This document shows positions 1-9,068 of a stretch of 64,000 bases of DNA, piece by piece. Positions within the stretch are counted from its first letter, which is position 1, and each line of letters starts with the position of its first letter. This stretch comes from Tetragenococcus koreensis (lineage in GTDB: Bacteria; Bacillota; Bacilli; Lactobacillales; Enterococcaceae). A program made the position numbers and the translations under genes. A model generated the notes under the pieces. That model was not told the DNA's origin. It saw only the letters and a list, made by a program, of their open reading frames with translations, and searched no databases. The stretch is taken from positions 1,984,001 to 2,048,000 of the forward strand of contig NZ_CP027786.1 of NCBI RefSeq assembly GCF_003795145.1, written 5' to 3'.

Positions 1-252
1 TTAGGAGGCGTTACCTATAGTAATGAAGAATATGATAAGTTGATCCAAGATACAAGAACAACTCACGCCGCTGATTTAAATGCACGTTTTGATGACTTTA
101 TTGAAGCACAAGATATTTTAATTAATCAAGATACGATTATTGCACCAATTTATAACAGAAGCTTGTCTACTTTAGTTAATCCAAGCGTCAAAGATTTGCA
201 TTGGCACGCATACGGTCCAAGTTACAGTCTAAAATGGGCCCACAAAGAATAG
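1..252 (+). CDS. Oligopeptide ABC transporter substrate-binding protein, C-terminal fragment (5' cut by window)
   Basis: The frame is open from the first base and ends at a TAA at 250-252, leaving the last 83 residues. The stretch with 'EAQDILINQDTIIAPIYNRS' followed by a Trp/His-rich end ('WHAYGPSYSLKWAHKE') is the usual closing segment of OppA-type extracellular peptide-binding lipoproteins (SBP family 5), which capture peptides for an Opp importer. The signal peptide and lipobox lie upstream of the window. A hairpin follows at 325-357 and the next gene converges on it, so this looks like the last gene of its unit. Family assignment is fairly safe; the exact substrate cannot be read. Confidence 0.72.
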   Translation, partial: LGGVTYSNEEYDKLIQDTRTTHAADLNARFDDFIEAQDILINQDTIIAPIYNRSLSTLVNPSVKDLHWHAYGPSYSLKWAHKE

Positions 253-324
253 ATACGAGATTTGAACAAAAGTCTCAAGTAGCATTAATTTTAAGAACAA
301 TTGAAAGTTTGTTCCTATGCTCCA

Positions 325-357
325 ATGGGTCCTTGTCGCAAAAAGGCGAGGACCCAT
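325..357. terminator. Hairpin between convergent genes, possible terminator
   Basis: The arms ATGGGTCCTTG and CGAGGACCCAT form an 11-bp stem with one wobble around a short loop, midway between the peptide-binding gene and the convergent PucR gene. No strong T-run follows on either strand, so it may be only a weak or Rho-assisted terminator. Confidence 0.4.
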
Positions 358-421
358 AGAGCAGGTAACAGGTGATTTTTTGCAAATCTTGCTGGAAAGT
401 ACGTACTATTTCAGCCTCTAC

Positions 422-2095
422 TCATTCTAATTCATTTTCCTGATAGAATTTTAAAGCTAATTGTAGCGATAATGCAATATTTGGCTCAGTAATATCGATT
501 GCCAATATATCTTCGATACGCTCAATACGATAAATTAACGTATTACGATGAATATAAAGCTTCCTTGCGGTCGCTGCAATATTTTGTTGATTTGCTAAAT
601 AACTCGCTAGTGTTTGCAGCAGGTTTAAATGATTTTTTTGATCATATGCGATAAGTTTGTGTAAATAATGAGCAGAGAATTCAGCAGCAGCTTGAGTAGA
701 GATTTGTTCTGATAAAAATGTATCAAGATAAAATTCATTTAAAAAGTGAATGCCACTTTGTGTTGCAGCTACCGTATTTAACATATTCGTTGCTTCAGAA
801 TAGCTTTTAGCAACAGATAAAATGGGTTGACTAGATCCTACAACAATTGAAAAATGTAAGGTACGGTTGATTTGTTGTTTTAAATATTTTAATAACCGGT
901 TTAATATCTTATTTTGCTCTGCTTGGACAGCTGCTTGCTTTGTTTCTTTGGCGTTACCTAATAACCCGATTAACTGATTTCCTTGTTTAAACACATTTGA
1001 ATCTAAGAAATTATTTTGAATATAGCGGTGTAGCGCTGATAACAACATCTGCATCGCTTGTTCTTCATATTTACGTTGCTCAAAAAGGGTTTTATTGCTA
1101 ATTTTAGGGAAATATACAGAGATAATATAAACAGAATAGTCTAATTCCACATTAATATCTATATTAAAAGTCCTTAACGTTTCAACGTTTGTTATCTTCC
1201 CTGCAAATAAATGAGCAAAAAAATCACGATAAACTTGGTTATTTACTCGTTCCTTTTCAGTTTGATGAGCAACTTCTAAAGCAATTGACATTGTACAGCT
1301 TTCTAAAGCAATGTAATCAGTATTCACTAATGAGCGATTCTTTAGATAAACAATGATATAGCCGTAATTAATTTGGTTGAAAAAAATTGGCATAATACAA
1401 CATAGAACTTCTTGTTCATTTTTGTATAATTTACGGTAAAATGGATGTTGTACTTGCTCTACATTTTTAGGCAAATTTTGTAAAGACTGTTTAGGAAAAT
1501 GATATTCTTTGCCTTGCTTATTTAAAGTCTGACGAAACTCATTTTCAAAACCCGCTAGAGACAGCACTTCCCAATTAGAAGTTGTAACTAACACTGGGTT
1601 TTCTACAATTGTTTTAAGTTTTTTAGCAATATAATCGATTCCTCCATTATTTAAAGAAGATTCGAAAAATTGCGAATAAATATCTAATGTAAATTGTTGT
1701 TCACTTGCTAAATCAGAAGATAACTGATTCATCACTGTCTTTAAAACTTTAGAAAAAGCTACCCCGTAAGGAATTTCAATTAACGGGAGCCCGAGTTGTC
1801 GACTAAGTTTAATAAGTTCGTTAGGAATTTCTGTGAAAAATTGACCTGTTTTAATACACACTGCAGCAATATTTAATTCTTGAAAGTGTTGAAAATAGCG
1901 TTTTTGCTGTGCATAACTTTCATAAAAAAAATAGCCTGTAGTAATAATTAATTCGCCGGCCGTTAGCCAATCATCTGCTTTAGGATTATCTAAAATATTT
2001 GCGCCAGTGATGATCCGATCCAACCCTACATCATCGCCGGTCAATACTTTAAAGTTATGTGCCATTGGTAATTTTAAAAATTCAGCAACATTCAT
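422..2095 (-). CDS. PucR-family transcriptional regulator
   Basis: A 557-residue regulator. The N-terminal ~125 residues are a PucR (purine catabolism regulator) sensor domain, including 'ADDWLTAGELIITTGYFF'. A middle GGDEF-like/CdaR segment follows, and the C-terminus carries the PucR helix-turn-helix ('NIAATARKLYIHRNTLIYR', about residues 505-530). I chose the ATG at 2095 because a purine-rich GAAGAAAGAAG precedes it; a TTG seven codons upstream has no ribosome binding site. The gene is divergent, about 100 bp from two CodA-like amidohydrolases, so it probably controls them in response to a purine-, pyrimidine- or ureide-like metabolite. That link is inferred from position only. Confidence 0.88.
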   Translation of the reverse strand: MNVAEFLKLPMAHNFKVLTGDDVGLDRIITGANILDNPKADDWLTAGELIITTGYFFYESYAQQKRYFQHFQELNIAAVCIKTGQFFTEIPNELIKLSRQLGLPLIEIPYGVAFSKVLKTVMNQLSSDLASEQQFTLDIYSQFFESSLNNGGIDYIAKKLKTIVENPVLVTTSNWEVLSLAGFENEFRQTLNKQGKEYHFPKQSLQNLPKNVEQVQHPFYRKLYKNEQEVLCCIMPIFFNQINYGYIIVYLKNRSLVNTDYIALESCTMSIALEVAHQTEKERVNNQVYRDFFAHLFAGKITNVETLRTFNIDINVELDYSVYIISVYFPKISNKTLFEQRKYEEQAMQMLLSALHRYIQNNFLDSNVFKQGNQLIGLLGNAKETKQAAVQAEQNKILNRLLKYLKQQINRTLHFSIVVGSSQPILSVAKSYSEATNMLNTVAATQSGIHFLNEFYLDTFLSEQISTQAAAEFSAHYLHKLIAYDQKNHLNLLQTLASYLANQQNIAATARKLYIHRNTLIYRIERIEDILAIDITEPNIALSLQLALKFYQENELE

Positions 2096-2195
2096 GGCAA
2101 ACACTTCTTTCTTCAATAATTTGTATAAGTATATACGATTTAGAAGAGGGAAACAACTATTCCAAATAAGTAAATTGATTTTTAAGGAGGATAAG

Positions 2196-3446
2196 ATGAA
2201 ACAATTAATTCAAAATGTTCGACTAGAAACAAGCTATCAATCAGAGAACGAAGTGATTGTCAAAACAAATACCGAAATTACCGATGTATTAATAAAAAAC
2301 GGTGTGTTCACTAAAATAGGGCCTAACTTACAAGAAACAGCTGATGTAACAATAGATGCTAAAAAACAATTATTGTTACCTAGTTTGCGTGAAATGCATA
2401 TTCATATTGATAAAACCTATTTTGGCGACGACTGGCAAGCGCCGATTCCAGCAAAAGACGGGATTTATACTCGTTTAGAAGAAGAAACAACTTTATTACC
2501 AGAACAGTTAGACACCGCTGAGCAGCGAGCTCATACGATGGTACAACATTATATCCGTAACGGACATACTCATATTCGTACCCATGTAAACGTAGATCCA
2601 CAAATTAAAACGAAACATGTCCAATTGGCTAAACGTGTTCTACAAGCTTATGAGGATAAAATCACTTATGAAATTGTAGCTTTTCCGCAACATGGACTAC
2701 TGCGCAATGGCACAGAATTTTTAACAACTTTAGAAGAAGCTTTAAAATTAGGTGTTACTCACATTGGTGGTGTAGATCCTGCCTCTTTAGATCGCAACAT
2801 TGGAGAAGTATTAACAACAACTTTTGCTTTAGCCAAAAAGTATAATGTTGGAATTGATATGCATTTGCATGATCGTGACACACTTGGAGCTTTCGAATTG
2901 CATCGTATCTTAGATTATATTGAACAAAATGAATTCACTCAGCCTGTCACTATTAGTCATGCATTTGCCTTAGCAGGCCTTAGTGATGTTGAGCTGAACG
3001 AACTAATGCAACGAATGGCAAAAAATAACGTAGATGTTACCACTACAGTCGTTATCAGCGATGAAAATGTTACGCTTCCAGTTAAAAAATTATATGATAA
3101 TGGCGTTGCTGTTTCCTTCGGACATGATAGCTTAATCGATCATTGGTCCCCTTTTGGTACTGGTGATACAGTTCAAAAATTAAATTTGTTTATCGAACGA
3201 TGTGGTTACATCGATGAATACCAAATCAGTCAATCTTTAAAATACGCTACTGGTGGTATCACTCCTTTAAATGAACAAGGAAAACAAATCTGGCCACAAA
3301 TTGGCGATCAAGCAAATGCTATTTTAGTAGACGCTGTTAGCTCTGCTCACATGATTGCACGCCAGTGCCCTATATCAACTGTGTTTTCCACTGGCAAAAC
3401 CATTTATCAAGCAGACATCGCATTGGAAGGAGCTTACCGCGGATGA
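2196..3446 (+). CDS. Cytosine deaminase/AtzC-like amidohydrolase (first of tandem pair)
   Basis: A 416-residue metal-dependent hydrolase of the CodA/AtzC branch of the amidohydrolase superfamily. Visible metal and active-site motifs are HIHID (His68, His70), 'RTHVNVDP', 'AFPQHG' (the Gln of CodA FPQEG), 'DMHLHD', 'ISHAFAL' and 'GHDSLIDHWSPFG' with the metal-binding Asp. Where E. coli CodA has its catalytic Glu in HCDE, this protein has Asp (HLHD), so the substrate may not be cytosine. The start is ATG 2196, eight bases after AAGGAGG. A longer reading frame upstream overlaps the divergent regulator and is not used. The stop overlaps the next start as ATGA. The protein is cytoplasmic; no signal peptide is seen. 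Confidence 0.82.
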   Translation: MKQLIQNVRLETSYQSENEVIVKTNTEITDVLIKNGVFTKIGPNLQETADVTIDAKKQLLLPSLREMHIHIDKTYFGDDWQAPIPAKDGIYTRLEEETTLLPEQLDTAEQRAHTMVQHYIRNGHTHIRTHVNVDPQIKTKHVQLAKRVLQAYEDKITYEIVAFPQHGLLRNGTEFLTTLEEALKLGVTHIGGVDPASLDRNIGEVLTTTFALAKKYNVGIDMHLHDRDTLGAFELHRILDYIEQNEFTQPVTISHAFALAGLSDVELNELMQRMAKNNVDVTTTVVISDENVTLPVKKLYDNGVAVSFGHDSLIDHWSPFGTGDTVQKLNLFIERCGYIDEYQISQSLKYATGGITPLNEQGKQIWPQIGDQANAILVDAVSSAHMIARQCPISTVFSTGKTIYQADIALEGAYRG

Positions 3447-4654
3447 AAACTTTAAAAAACGTACGCCTAGAAACAGGAGAATCCCTTGATGAACGTCAAC
3501 GTATTCAGACCAAAACAGCGCTATTTGATTTAAAAATCGAGGGTGAAAAGATTGTCCAAATTACCCCCTCTACAAAAAATCCAGAAGAGCCGGGCATCGA
3601 TATGGGAGGCAAATTATGTTTGCCCGCCTTTAAAGACATGCATAACCATCTGGACAAAACTTACCTATCTTTACCCTGGAAAGCTTGTAAACCCAGCAAA
3701 AATTTAACTCACCGATTACAATTAGAAGCAGAAGAATTGCCCGAATTAGCTAAAACTGTTGAACAACGTGCTTCTACAACGATTGAACGGTATTTAAATA
3801 GTGGAGTAAATCACATTCGTACACATGTTAATATCGATCCTTTTATCGGCTTAAAAAACCTTGAAGGCGTCAAAAAAGCTTTGGAAAAATATCAAGATTA
3901 TTTAACAGCAGAAATTATCGCGTTTCCACAACATGGTTTGCTTACTCATCCTGAGGTTCCTAACTTACTACGCCAAGCACTAAACTCAGGTGCGACCATG
4001 CTAGGTGCTTTAGATCCAGCTGGCATTGACCATGACATTGAACGTTCTTTACAAACCACTATGGACATCGCAAAAGAATTTCAAGTAGACGTTGACATGC
4101 ATTTTCATGATGCTGGACAATTAGGTTATTATACAATGGATAAGTGGTTAGATATGATTGAAGAGCAAGATTTTCAAGGAAAAACGGGTTTTAGCCACGC
4201 CTTTGGTTTATGCGGATTAACTGATAAAGCGTGGAATAATATTTACCCACGTTTGCAACAACATGCTGTCCAAATTCTTACAACCATTCCAATTAGCATG
4301 AAAAAAAAGCTCTTACCCATTGATGCTTTACAAAAGGAAAATGTTTTTGTGGGCATAGGCTGCGATGGTTTTTATGATTCATGGAGTCCTTATGTATCTG
4401 GAGATGTAGTAGAAAAAGTACGTAACTACTGTGATTATACTGGAAAAAGCGATGAACGAGCTTTAAGGCAAAGTTTAAAGCTAATTACTAACGAACTTAC
4501 CCCTCTTACTGAAAACGGCCAACAACAATGGCCAAATATCGGTGATACGGCCAGTTTTGTTTTTATTGATGCGATATGTAGCGCTCAAGTTGCGGCTCGC
4601 ATTCCCAAAGAACGAGTATTGATGCATAAAGGAAATTTCTATCCTTCCAAATAA
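3443..4654 (+). CDS. Cytosine deaminase/AtzC-like amidohydrolase (second of tandem pair)
   Basis: A 403-residue paralogue of the preceding gene with the same motif order: HNHLDKT, 'RTHVNIDP', 'AFPQHG', 'DMHFHDAG', 'FSHAFGLCG' and 'GCDGFYDSWSPY'. The His before the last metal Asp is Cys here (GCDG rather than GHDS), and Asp again replaces the CodA Glu. The start is ATG 3443, coupled to the upstream stop by an ATGA overlap and preceded by GGAAGGA. A strong bidirectional terminator follows. The two paralogues probably act on related amidine or amide substrates, or form a hetero-oligomer, but nothing in the sequence fixes the reaction. Confidence 0.8.
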   Translation: MKTLKNVRLETGESLDERQRIQTKTALFDLKIEGEKIVQITPSTKNPEEPGIDMGGKLCLPAFKDMHNHLDKTYLSLPWKACKPSKNLTHRLQLEAEELPELAKTVEQRASTTIERYLNSGVNHIRTHVNIDPFIGLKNLEGVKKALEKYQDYLTAEIIAFPQHGLLTHPEVPNLLRQALNSGATMLGALDPAGIDHDIERSLQTTMDIAKEFQVDVDMHFHDAGQLGYYTMDKWLDMIEEQDFQGKTGFSHAFGLCGLTDKAWNNIYPRLQQHAVQILTTIPISMKKKLLPIDALQKENVFVGIGCDGFYDSWSPYVSGDVVEKVRNYCDYTGKSDERALRQSLKLITNELTPLTENGQQQWPNIGDTASFVFIDAICSAQVAARIPKERVLMHKGNFYPSK

Positions 4655-4675
4655 TTCATACAGTTTTAACATAAA

Positions 4676-4731
4676 TAAAAAGTTCCGAGCAAGAGGAACG
4701 TAAAAACTCTTCACTCGGAACTTTTTATTTT
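4676..4731. terminator. Bidirectional Rho-independent terminator
   Basis: The arms AAAAGTTCCGAG and CTCGGAACTTTT flank a 24-nt loop and are followed by TTTTTATTTTATT on the plus strand and an A-rich (T on minus) tract on the other side. It serves both the amidohydrolase pair and the convergent nox gene. Confidence 0.88.
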
Positions 4732-4740
4732 ATTCGTTGT

Positions 4741-6072
4741 TTATTCAGCAGCTAAAGCCGCTTTGTTGATATAGTTATAAGGTTGATTGAAATGTGGTAA
4801 GAAGAAGATATCAAGCATACCTAATTCATCAATGGTTACTTGGCGTTCGATAGCTAGTGAGAACATATGAATAGCCATTGAGATATCTGATGTCGTTGAA
4901 GACATTTGAGCGCCCACAATCCGACGAGAACTTGCTTCATAAACCATCCGCAATTTCACATCAGCATTTTCTTTCATAAATTCTGGTTTTTGCGTATCTT
5001 CAATATCTGTATATTTCACGTCTAAATTAAATTTAGCAGCAGACTCAACAGAATAACCTGTTGATACCATGTGGTGACCAAAGATTGAAATCCCGTTTGA
5101 ACCTTGAACTCCAGGCGATTCAATTGGGTTGCCTGCAATATTTTCACCAGCGACAATCCCTGTGCGTAGCGCGTTCGACGCCAAAGCAATATAAGTGGTT
5201 CCTTGTAACGCATTTGAATAAACTGTTGCGCAATCACCCACTGCATAAACATCTGGATCACTCGTTTGTTGGTGACGGTCTACTAGATAAGCGCCGTTAG
5301 CAAACAATTCTAAATGATCTTTAGCCAATTGATTATTTGGTGAAAAGCCGATCGCATTAATGACTAAATCAACATCATAGTCCCCTTTTTCAGTGACAAT
5401 TTGTTCGACCTTGTCTGAACCTTTATATTCTTTCACTAATTCACCGTAATGCAATTCAATCCCGTGATCAGCTAAATTTTTGTCCATATCATCAGTAAAC
5501 CAAGGATCATAATAACTTGGCAAGCAACGATCTAATGCGTCAAATAACAACACATTTTTGCCGCGTCGTTTGGCAGCTTCTGCCATTTCCACACCAATAT
5601 ATCCTGCCCCGATAACTGCGATATTTTTCACATCTTCATGTTCAAACATTTGATCAATGTTTTGGCCTTCTTCGTATTTTTTCATAAAGGTAATGTTCTT
5701 TAATTCACGACCAGGTACCTTAGGAGAGATCGGGATAGAACCAGTAGCTAATACTAGCTTGTCATAGCTTTCTTCTACCTTATCTCCTTGTTGATCTGTT
5801 GCATGAACAATTTTTCCTTCAAAGTCAATATTATCAACAGTTGTTTGTGTCCGTACCTTAGCGCCTTTTGCTTCAAAGTCTTCGCGATCGGTATAAAATA
5901 AACCATCTACGCTATCAATTTGATGTCCTACCCACAAAGCAGTTCCACAGCTTAAGTAGCTAAAGTTTTCGTTGCGTTCGATCATTACAACTTCTTGTTC
6001 TGAGTTATCTAAGATGGCGTTTGCTGCTGCTAAGCCAGCATGATTCGTTCCAATAATTACTGTTTTTGTCAT
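4741..6072 (-). CDS. nox: NADH oxidase of the Nox/Npr flavoprotein family
   Basis: A 443-residue FAD- and NADH-binding oxidoreductase related to enterococcal water-forming NADH oxidase, NADH peroxidase and CoA-disulfide reductase. The FAD motif GTNHAGLAAA is at the N-terminus with the redox-active cysteine Cys42 in 'SYLSCGTALW'. The NADH-binding 'GAGYIGVEMAEAA' is near residue 155 and the second FAD motif 'YAVGDCATV' near residue 275. It regenerates NAD+ by reducing oxygen in the cytoplasm; whether the product is water or peroxide cannot be told from sequence. An excellent AGGGAGGA site precedes the ATG. It is monocistronic, with terminators on both sides. Confidence 0.88.
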   Translation of the reverse strand: MTKTVIIGTNHAGLAAANAILDNSEQEVVMIERNENFSYLSCGTALWVGHQIDSVDGLFYTDREDFEAKGAKVRTQTTVDNIDFEGKIVHATDQQGDKVEESYDKLVLATGSIPISPKVPGRELKNITFMKKYEEGQNIDQMFEHEDVKNIAVIGAGYIGVEMAEAAKRRGKNVLLFDALDRCLPSYYDPWFTDDMDKNLADHGIELHYGELVKEYKGSDKVEQIVTEKGDYDVDLVINAIGFSPNNQLAKDHLELFANGAYLVDRHQQTSDPDVYAVGDCATVYSNALQGTTYIALASNALRTGIVAGENIAGNPIESPGVQGSNGISIFGHHMVSTGYSVESAAKFNLDVKYTDIEDTQKPEFMKENADVKLRMVYEASSRRIVGAQMSSTTSDISMAIHMFSLAIERQVTIDELGMLDIFFLPHFNQPYNYINKAALAAE

Positions 6073-6229
6073 CTGTTTTTCCTCCCTTAATTTACAAATA
6101 CACTATACCAAGATTGTGAATATGGGAACTATCAACTTTTTTTGCACAACCGAAAGAATTGAAAGGAAATTCACATGAGAAACTATATAAAAGTATTTCT
6201 TCAGGAAGAAAAACAAAAATAAAAATTCT

Positions 6230-6269
6230 TTTGTGAAAAAAAGCCCATTTACAGAACTTTTTTCACAAA
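6230..6269 (-). terminator. Hairpin downstream of the dNK gene, likely terminator
   Basis: The arms TTTGTGAAAAAA and TTTTTTCACAAA form a perfect 12-bp stem with a 16-nt loop. On the minus strand it is followed by a T-rich stretch, consistent with termination of the deoxynucleoside kinase transcript. The arms happen to contain TTGTGA/TCACAA half sites. Confidence 0.55.
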
Positions 6270-6278
6270 CCTCCCTCG

Positions 6279-6923
6279 CTAATTTCGAATCTCGAATAGT
6301 TTTTCATCAATCATTGCCATTACCTGCTGAGCCGCTTGCGGACTTTCTACAAAATTTAACTGATCACCGTCAATTTGGATTTTAGGACTTTGATTATAAT
6401 TCTCATACCACAAATCATAGCGACGATTTAGTTCTTTATAGTAGTCATACAATGTAGGGTCATATTCCAATTGCTCGTATGGCCGGCCCCGTTTTTCAAT
6501 ACGTTCAAGCATGGTAGCAAAAGAGACTTTAATATGTACCAATAAGTCTGGATGTTTTTTATGGGCTGCATAGGGAAGTTCTTCCATCATATTACCTAAT
6601 AATTCATCGTAAACACGAACTTCAATCTCATTGGCTCTACCCAAATCAGCATTTAAGTGGAACAAGAGAGAATCTTCATAAATCGAACGATCCAATACGT
6701 TATTGTCTTCTTGCATTGCTTTTTTGATATTAGCAAAACGTTTATTTAAAAAATAGATTTGCAATAAAAAAGCATATTGCTCTGGATCTTCATAAAATAA
6801 GGGTAATACTTCATTTTCTGCAACTGACTCATAAAAAGCTTGGCTACCTAAATGATTAGCTAATAACGCAGTTAAACTAGACTTTCCTGCACCGATTGTA
6901 CCTGCTAACACAATCACACTCAT
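6279..6923 (-). CDS. Deoxyadenosine/deoxycytidine/deoxyguanosine kinase family
   Basis: A 214-residue deoxynucleoside kinase that phosphorylates purine or cytosine deoxynucleosides for salvage. The P-loop GTIGAGKS is at residues 8-15. The 'LDRSIYEDSLLF' DRS motif near residue 78 and the lid-region 'RIEKRGRPYE' are typical of the family. The ATG at 6923 is chosen because AGAAGGG lies five bases upstream; a GTG seven codons earlier has no binding site. No neighbour belongs to an obvious shared pathway. The substrate base (dA, dC or dG) is not assignable. Confidence 0.86.
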   Translation of the reverse strand: MSVIVLAGTIGAGKSSLTALLANHLGSQAFYESVAENEVLPLFYEDPEQYAFLLQIYFLNKRFANIKKAMQEDNNVLDRSIYEDSLLFHLNADLGRANEIEVRVYDELLGNMMEELPYAAHKKHPDLLVHIKVSFATMLERIEKRGRPYEQLEYDPTLYDYYKELNRRYDLWYENYNQSPKIQIDGDQLNFVESPQAAQQVMAMIDEKLFEIRN

Positions 6924-7147
6924 AACATCCCTTCTATTTTTCACTAAATATAGTACTCTTTATCCAACTTAAACACTTTAACCCGCTATATCTGGTAACG
7001 TCAAGGTCGATTTTTTTACTTTTTTATAACAAAGAAACCTTAAGATTTACCTTTTTTTCTTATAAAATGTTTTGAATACTTAACGAGAGCGCATTAATTT
7101 AGTAAAATATCTAAAGGATAACAAATGAAAATAGAAAGAGGCTCAAC

Positions 7148-8083
7148 ATGTTAGTTCAGGGAAATGGTCAATCAAACGGAAAAATTATCTTAATTGGCGA
7201 GCACTCCGTTGTTTATGGAGAACCAGCAATTGCTTTTCCTTTTGGCGGGACTCAAGTAAACGCCACTGTACAACAAGCAGAAAAAAATTTTTTAACATCA
7301 CGTTATTATGTAGGCTACCTACAAAATGCACCTGAGCAGTTACAAAGTATTAAGCAACTGGCTCATAAATTACAAACCGATTTACATACACCCCATTTTG
7401 AATTAGATATTAACAGTACGATCCCAGCTGCACGAGGCATGGGTTCAAGTGCTGCAGTCGCAGTCGCTATTACACGGGCTTTTTTTAGTTGGAGTGAACA
7501 AGAACTCACTCAAAAAAAACTGCTGTCTTTTGTTAACTTTGCTGAAAAGATTGCCCATGGTAATCCTAGCGGCATTGATGCTGCAGCTACCAGCGGAGAA
7601 GAACCCATTTTTTTTGAAAGAAAGCAAGAAGTAACAACTTTTCCAATGAATATTGACGCCTATTTGCTGGTTGCTGATACTGGTATTCTTGGTCAAACTA
7701 GAGAAGCTGTACAGTCAGTAGCCCAACGTTTACACACATTTCATGACGAAACTTTTTCGGCCATTCAAGAATTAGGGATATTAACTGATCAGGCCAAAGA
7801 AGCAATTATTGCAAACCAACCCGAAGTTTTAGGTGAATTAATGATAAAAGCGCATAAGCGGTTAAAATCATTAACGGTTAGTAATAAATTATTAGATGCT
7901 TTCATCCAATTTTCTTTAGAAAATGGTGCATTAGGCGCAAAATTGACAGGTGGCGGCCGCGGAGGTTGCTTTTTGGCGCTGACAAAAACCAAAGAACAAG
8001 CTGAAATATTAGCCCAGCAATTACAAGAACGCGGTATAAAAGAAACCTGGATACAAGGATTAGGAGTTTATCAATATGCATAA
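7148..8083 (+). CDS. mvaK1: Mevalonate kinase
   Basis: A 311-residue GHMP kinase that phosphorylates mevalonate to 5-phosphomevalonate, the first step of this operon. Motif 1 is 'IILIGEHSVVYGEPAIAFP', motif 2 the nucleotide-binding 'RGMGSSAAVAV' (about 96-106), and motif 3 near the C-terminus is 'KLTGGGRGGC'. The length is normal for the Firmicute enzyme. GAAAGAGG precedes the ATG. The stop overlaps the mvaD start by eight bases, opening a tightly coupled operon mvaK1-mvaD-mvaK2-fni that supplies isopentenyl diphosphate. The upper pathway genes mvaS and mvaA/E are not in the window. Confidence 0.95.
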   Translation: MLVQGNGQSNGKIILIGEHSVVYGEPAIAFPFGGTQVNATVQQAEKNFLTSRYYVGYLQNAPEQLQSIKQLAHKLQTDLHTPHFELDINSTIPAARGMGSSAAVAVAITRAFFSWSEQELTQKKLLSFVNFAEKIAHGNPSGIDAAATSGEEPIFFERKQEVTTFPMNIDAYLLVADTGILGQTREAVQSVAQRLHTFHDETFSAIQELGILTDQAKEAIIANQPEVLGELMIKAHKRLKSLTVSNKLLDAFIQFSLENGALGAKLTGGGRGGCFLALTKTKEQAEILAQQLQERGIKETWIQGLGVYQYA

Positions 8084-9068
8084 TGGAAAAGCGAGAGCAT
8101 TTACAAATATTGCCTTGATTAAATACTGGGGTAAAAAAGATCAGCAACTGATTTTACCCATGAATAATAGCTTATCTTTAACGTTAGACGCCTTTTACAC
8201 CGAAACCAGCGTCTCTTTTTCTAAGGATTATAGCCATGATACATTTTATTTAGATGACCAGTTACAAAATGAAAAAGCAACACAAAAAATCAGTCATTTT
8301 TTAGACCTTGCGCGCAAGCAAGCCGGGGTTTTTGAGCATGCTATTGTACGGAGTCAAAATTTTGTCCCCACAGCGGCTGGTTTAGCCTCTTCTGCCAGTG
8401 GTTTAGCTGCTTTAGCAGGTGCTTGCAACGTTGCTTTGGGTCTCAACCTTACGACTAAAAATTTATCACGCTTGGCCAGAAGAGGCTCAGGTTCTGCTTG
8501 CCGCAGTGTATATGGTGGTTTTGTCGAATGGGAAAAAGGAAATTCCGATCAAACTTCCTATGCTTCACCTGTAGCTTCCCATCACTGGGAAGATGATTTA
8601 GCTATGATTTTCATTCTAATTAACGATAAAACCAAAGATGTTTCTAGTAGAAATGGCATGCAGCGGACAGTAGATACTTCACTTTATTACAACGATTGGT
8701 TAAAAGCTGCTAACATAGATATTGAAAAAGCAAGAACAGCCATAGCTAACCAAGATTTTCAAGCTTTAGGAGAAGTAACTGAAGCTAACTGTTTGAAAAT
8801 GCACGCTACTACATTGGCAGCTAACCCGCCTTTTACTTACTGGACACCGGATAGTCTAAAAGCAATGAACAAGGTGCAAGCAATGCGTCAAGCAGGACAA
8901 AACTGCTACTTTACCATGGATGCTGGGCCTAATGTAAAGGTACTTTGCCAAAAAAAAGACAGTGAAACGATCTATCGTGAATTACAAAAAGATTTTCCTT
9001 CCCACCAGCTGATCATGGCCCATGCAGGAAAAGGAATTGAAACTTTAGAAATGGAAGTGGCAAAATGA
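8076..9068 (+). CDS. mvaD: Diphosphomevalonate decarboxylase
   Basis: A 330-residue GHMP-superfamily enzyme that converts mevalonate 5-diphosphate to isopentenyl diphosphate with ATP. The N-terminal 'NIALIKYWGKKD', the ATP loop 'AGLASSASGLAALAGA' (about 101-117) and 'RRGSGSACRSVYGGFVEW' are hallmark segments. A TAGGAG inside the end of mvaK1 serves as its binding site. It overlaps mvaK1 by 8 bp and mvaK2 by 4 bp (ATGA), so translation is coupled. Confidence 0.96.
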   Translation: MHNGKARAFTNIALIKYWGKKDQQLILPMNNSLSLTLDAFYTETSVSFSKDYSHDTFYLDDQLQNEKATQKISHFLDLARKQAGVFEHAIVRSQNFVPTAAGLASSASGLAALAGACNVALGLNLTTKNLSRLARRGSGSACRSVYGGFVEWEKGNSDQTSYASPVASHHWEDDLAMIFILINDKTKDVSSRNGMQRTVDTSLYYNDWLKAANIDIEKARTAIANQDFQALGEVTEANCLKMHATTLAANPPFTYWTPDSLKAMNKVQAMRQAGQNCYFTMDAGPNVKVLCQKKDSETIYRELQKDFPSHQLIMAHAGKGIETLEMEVAK

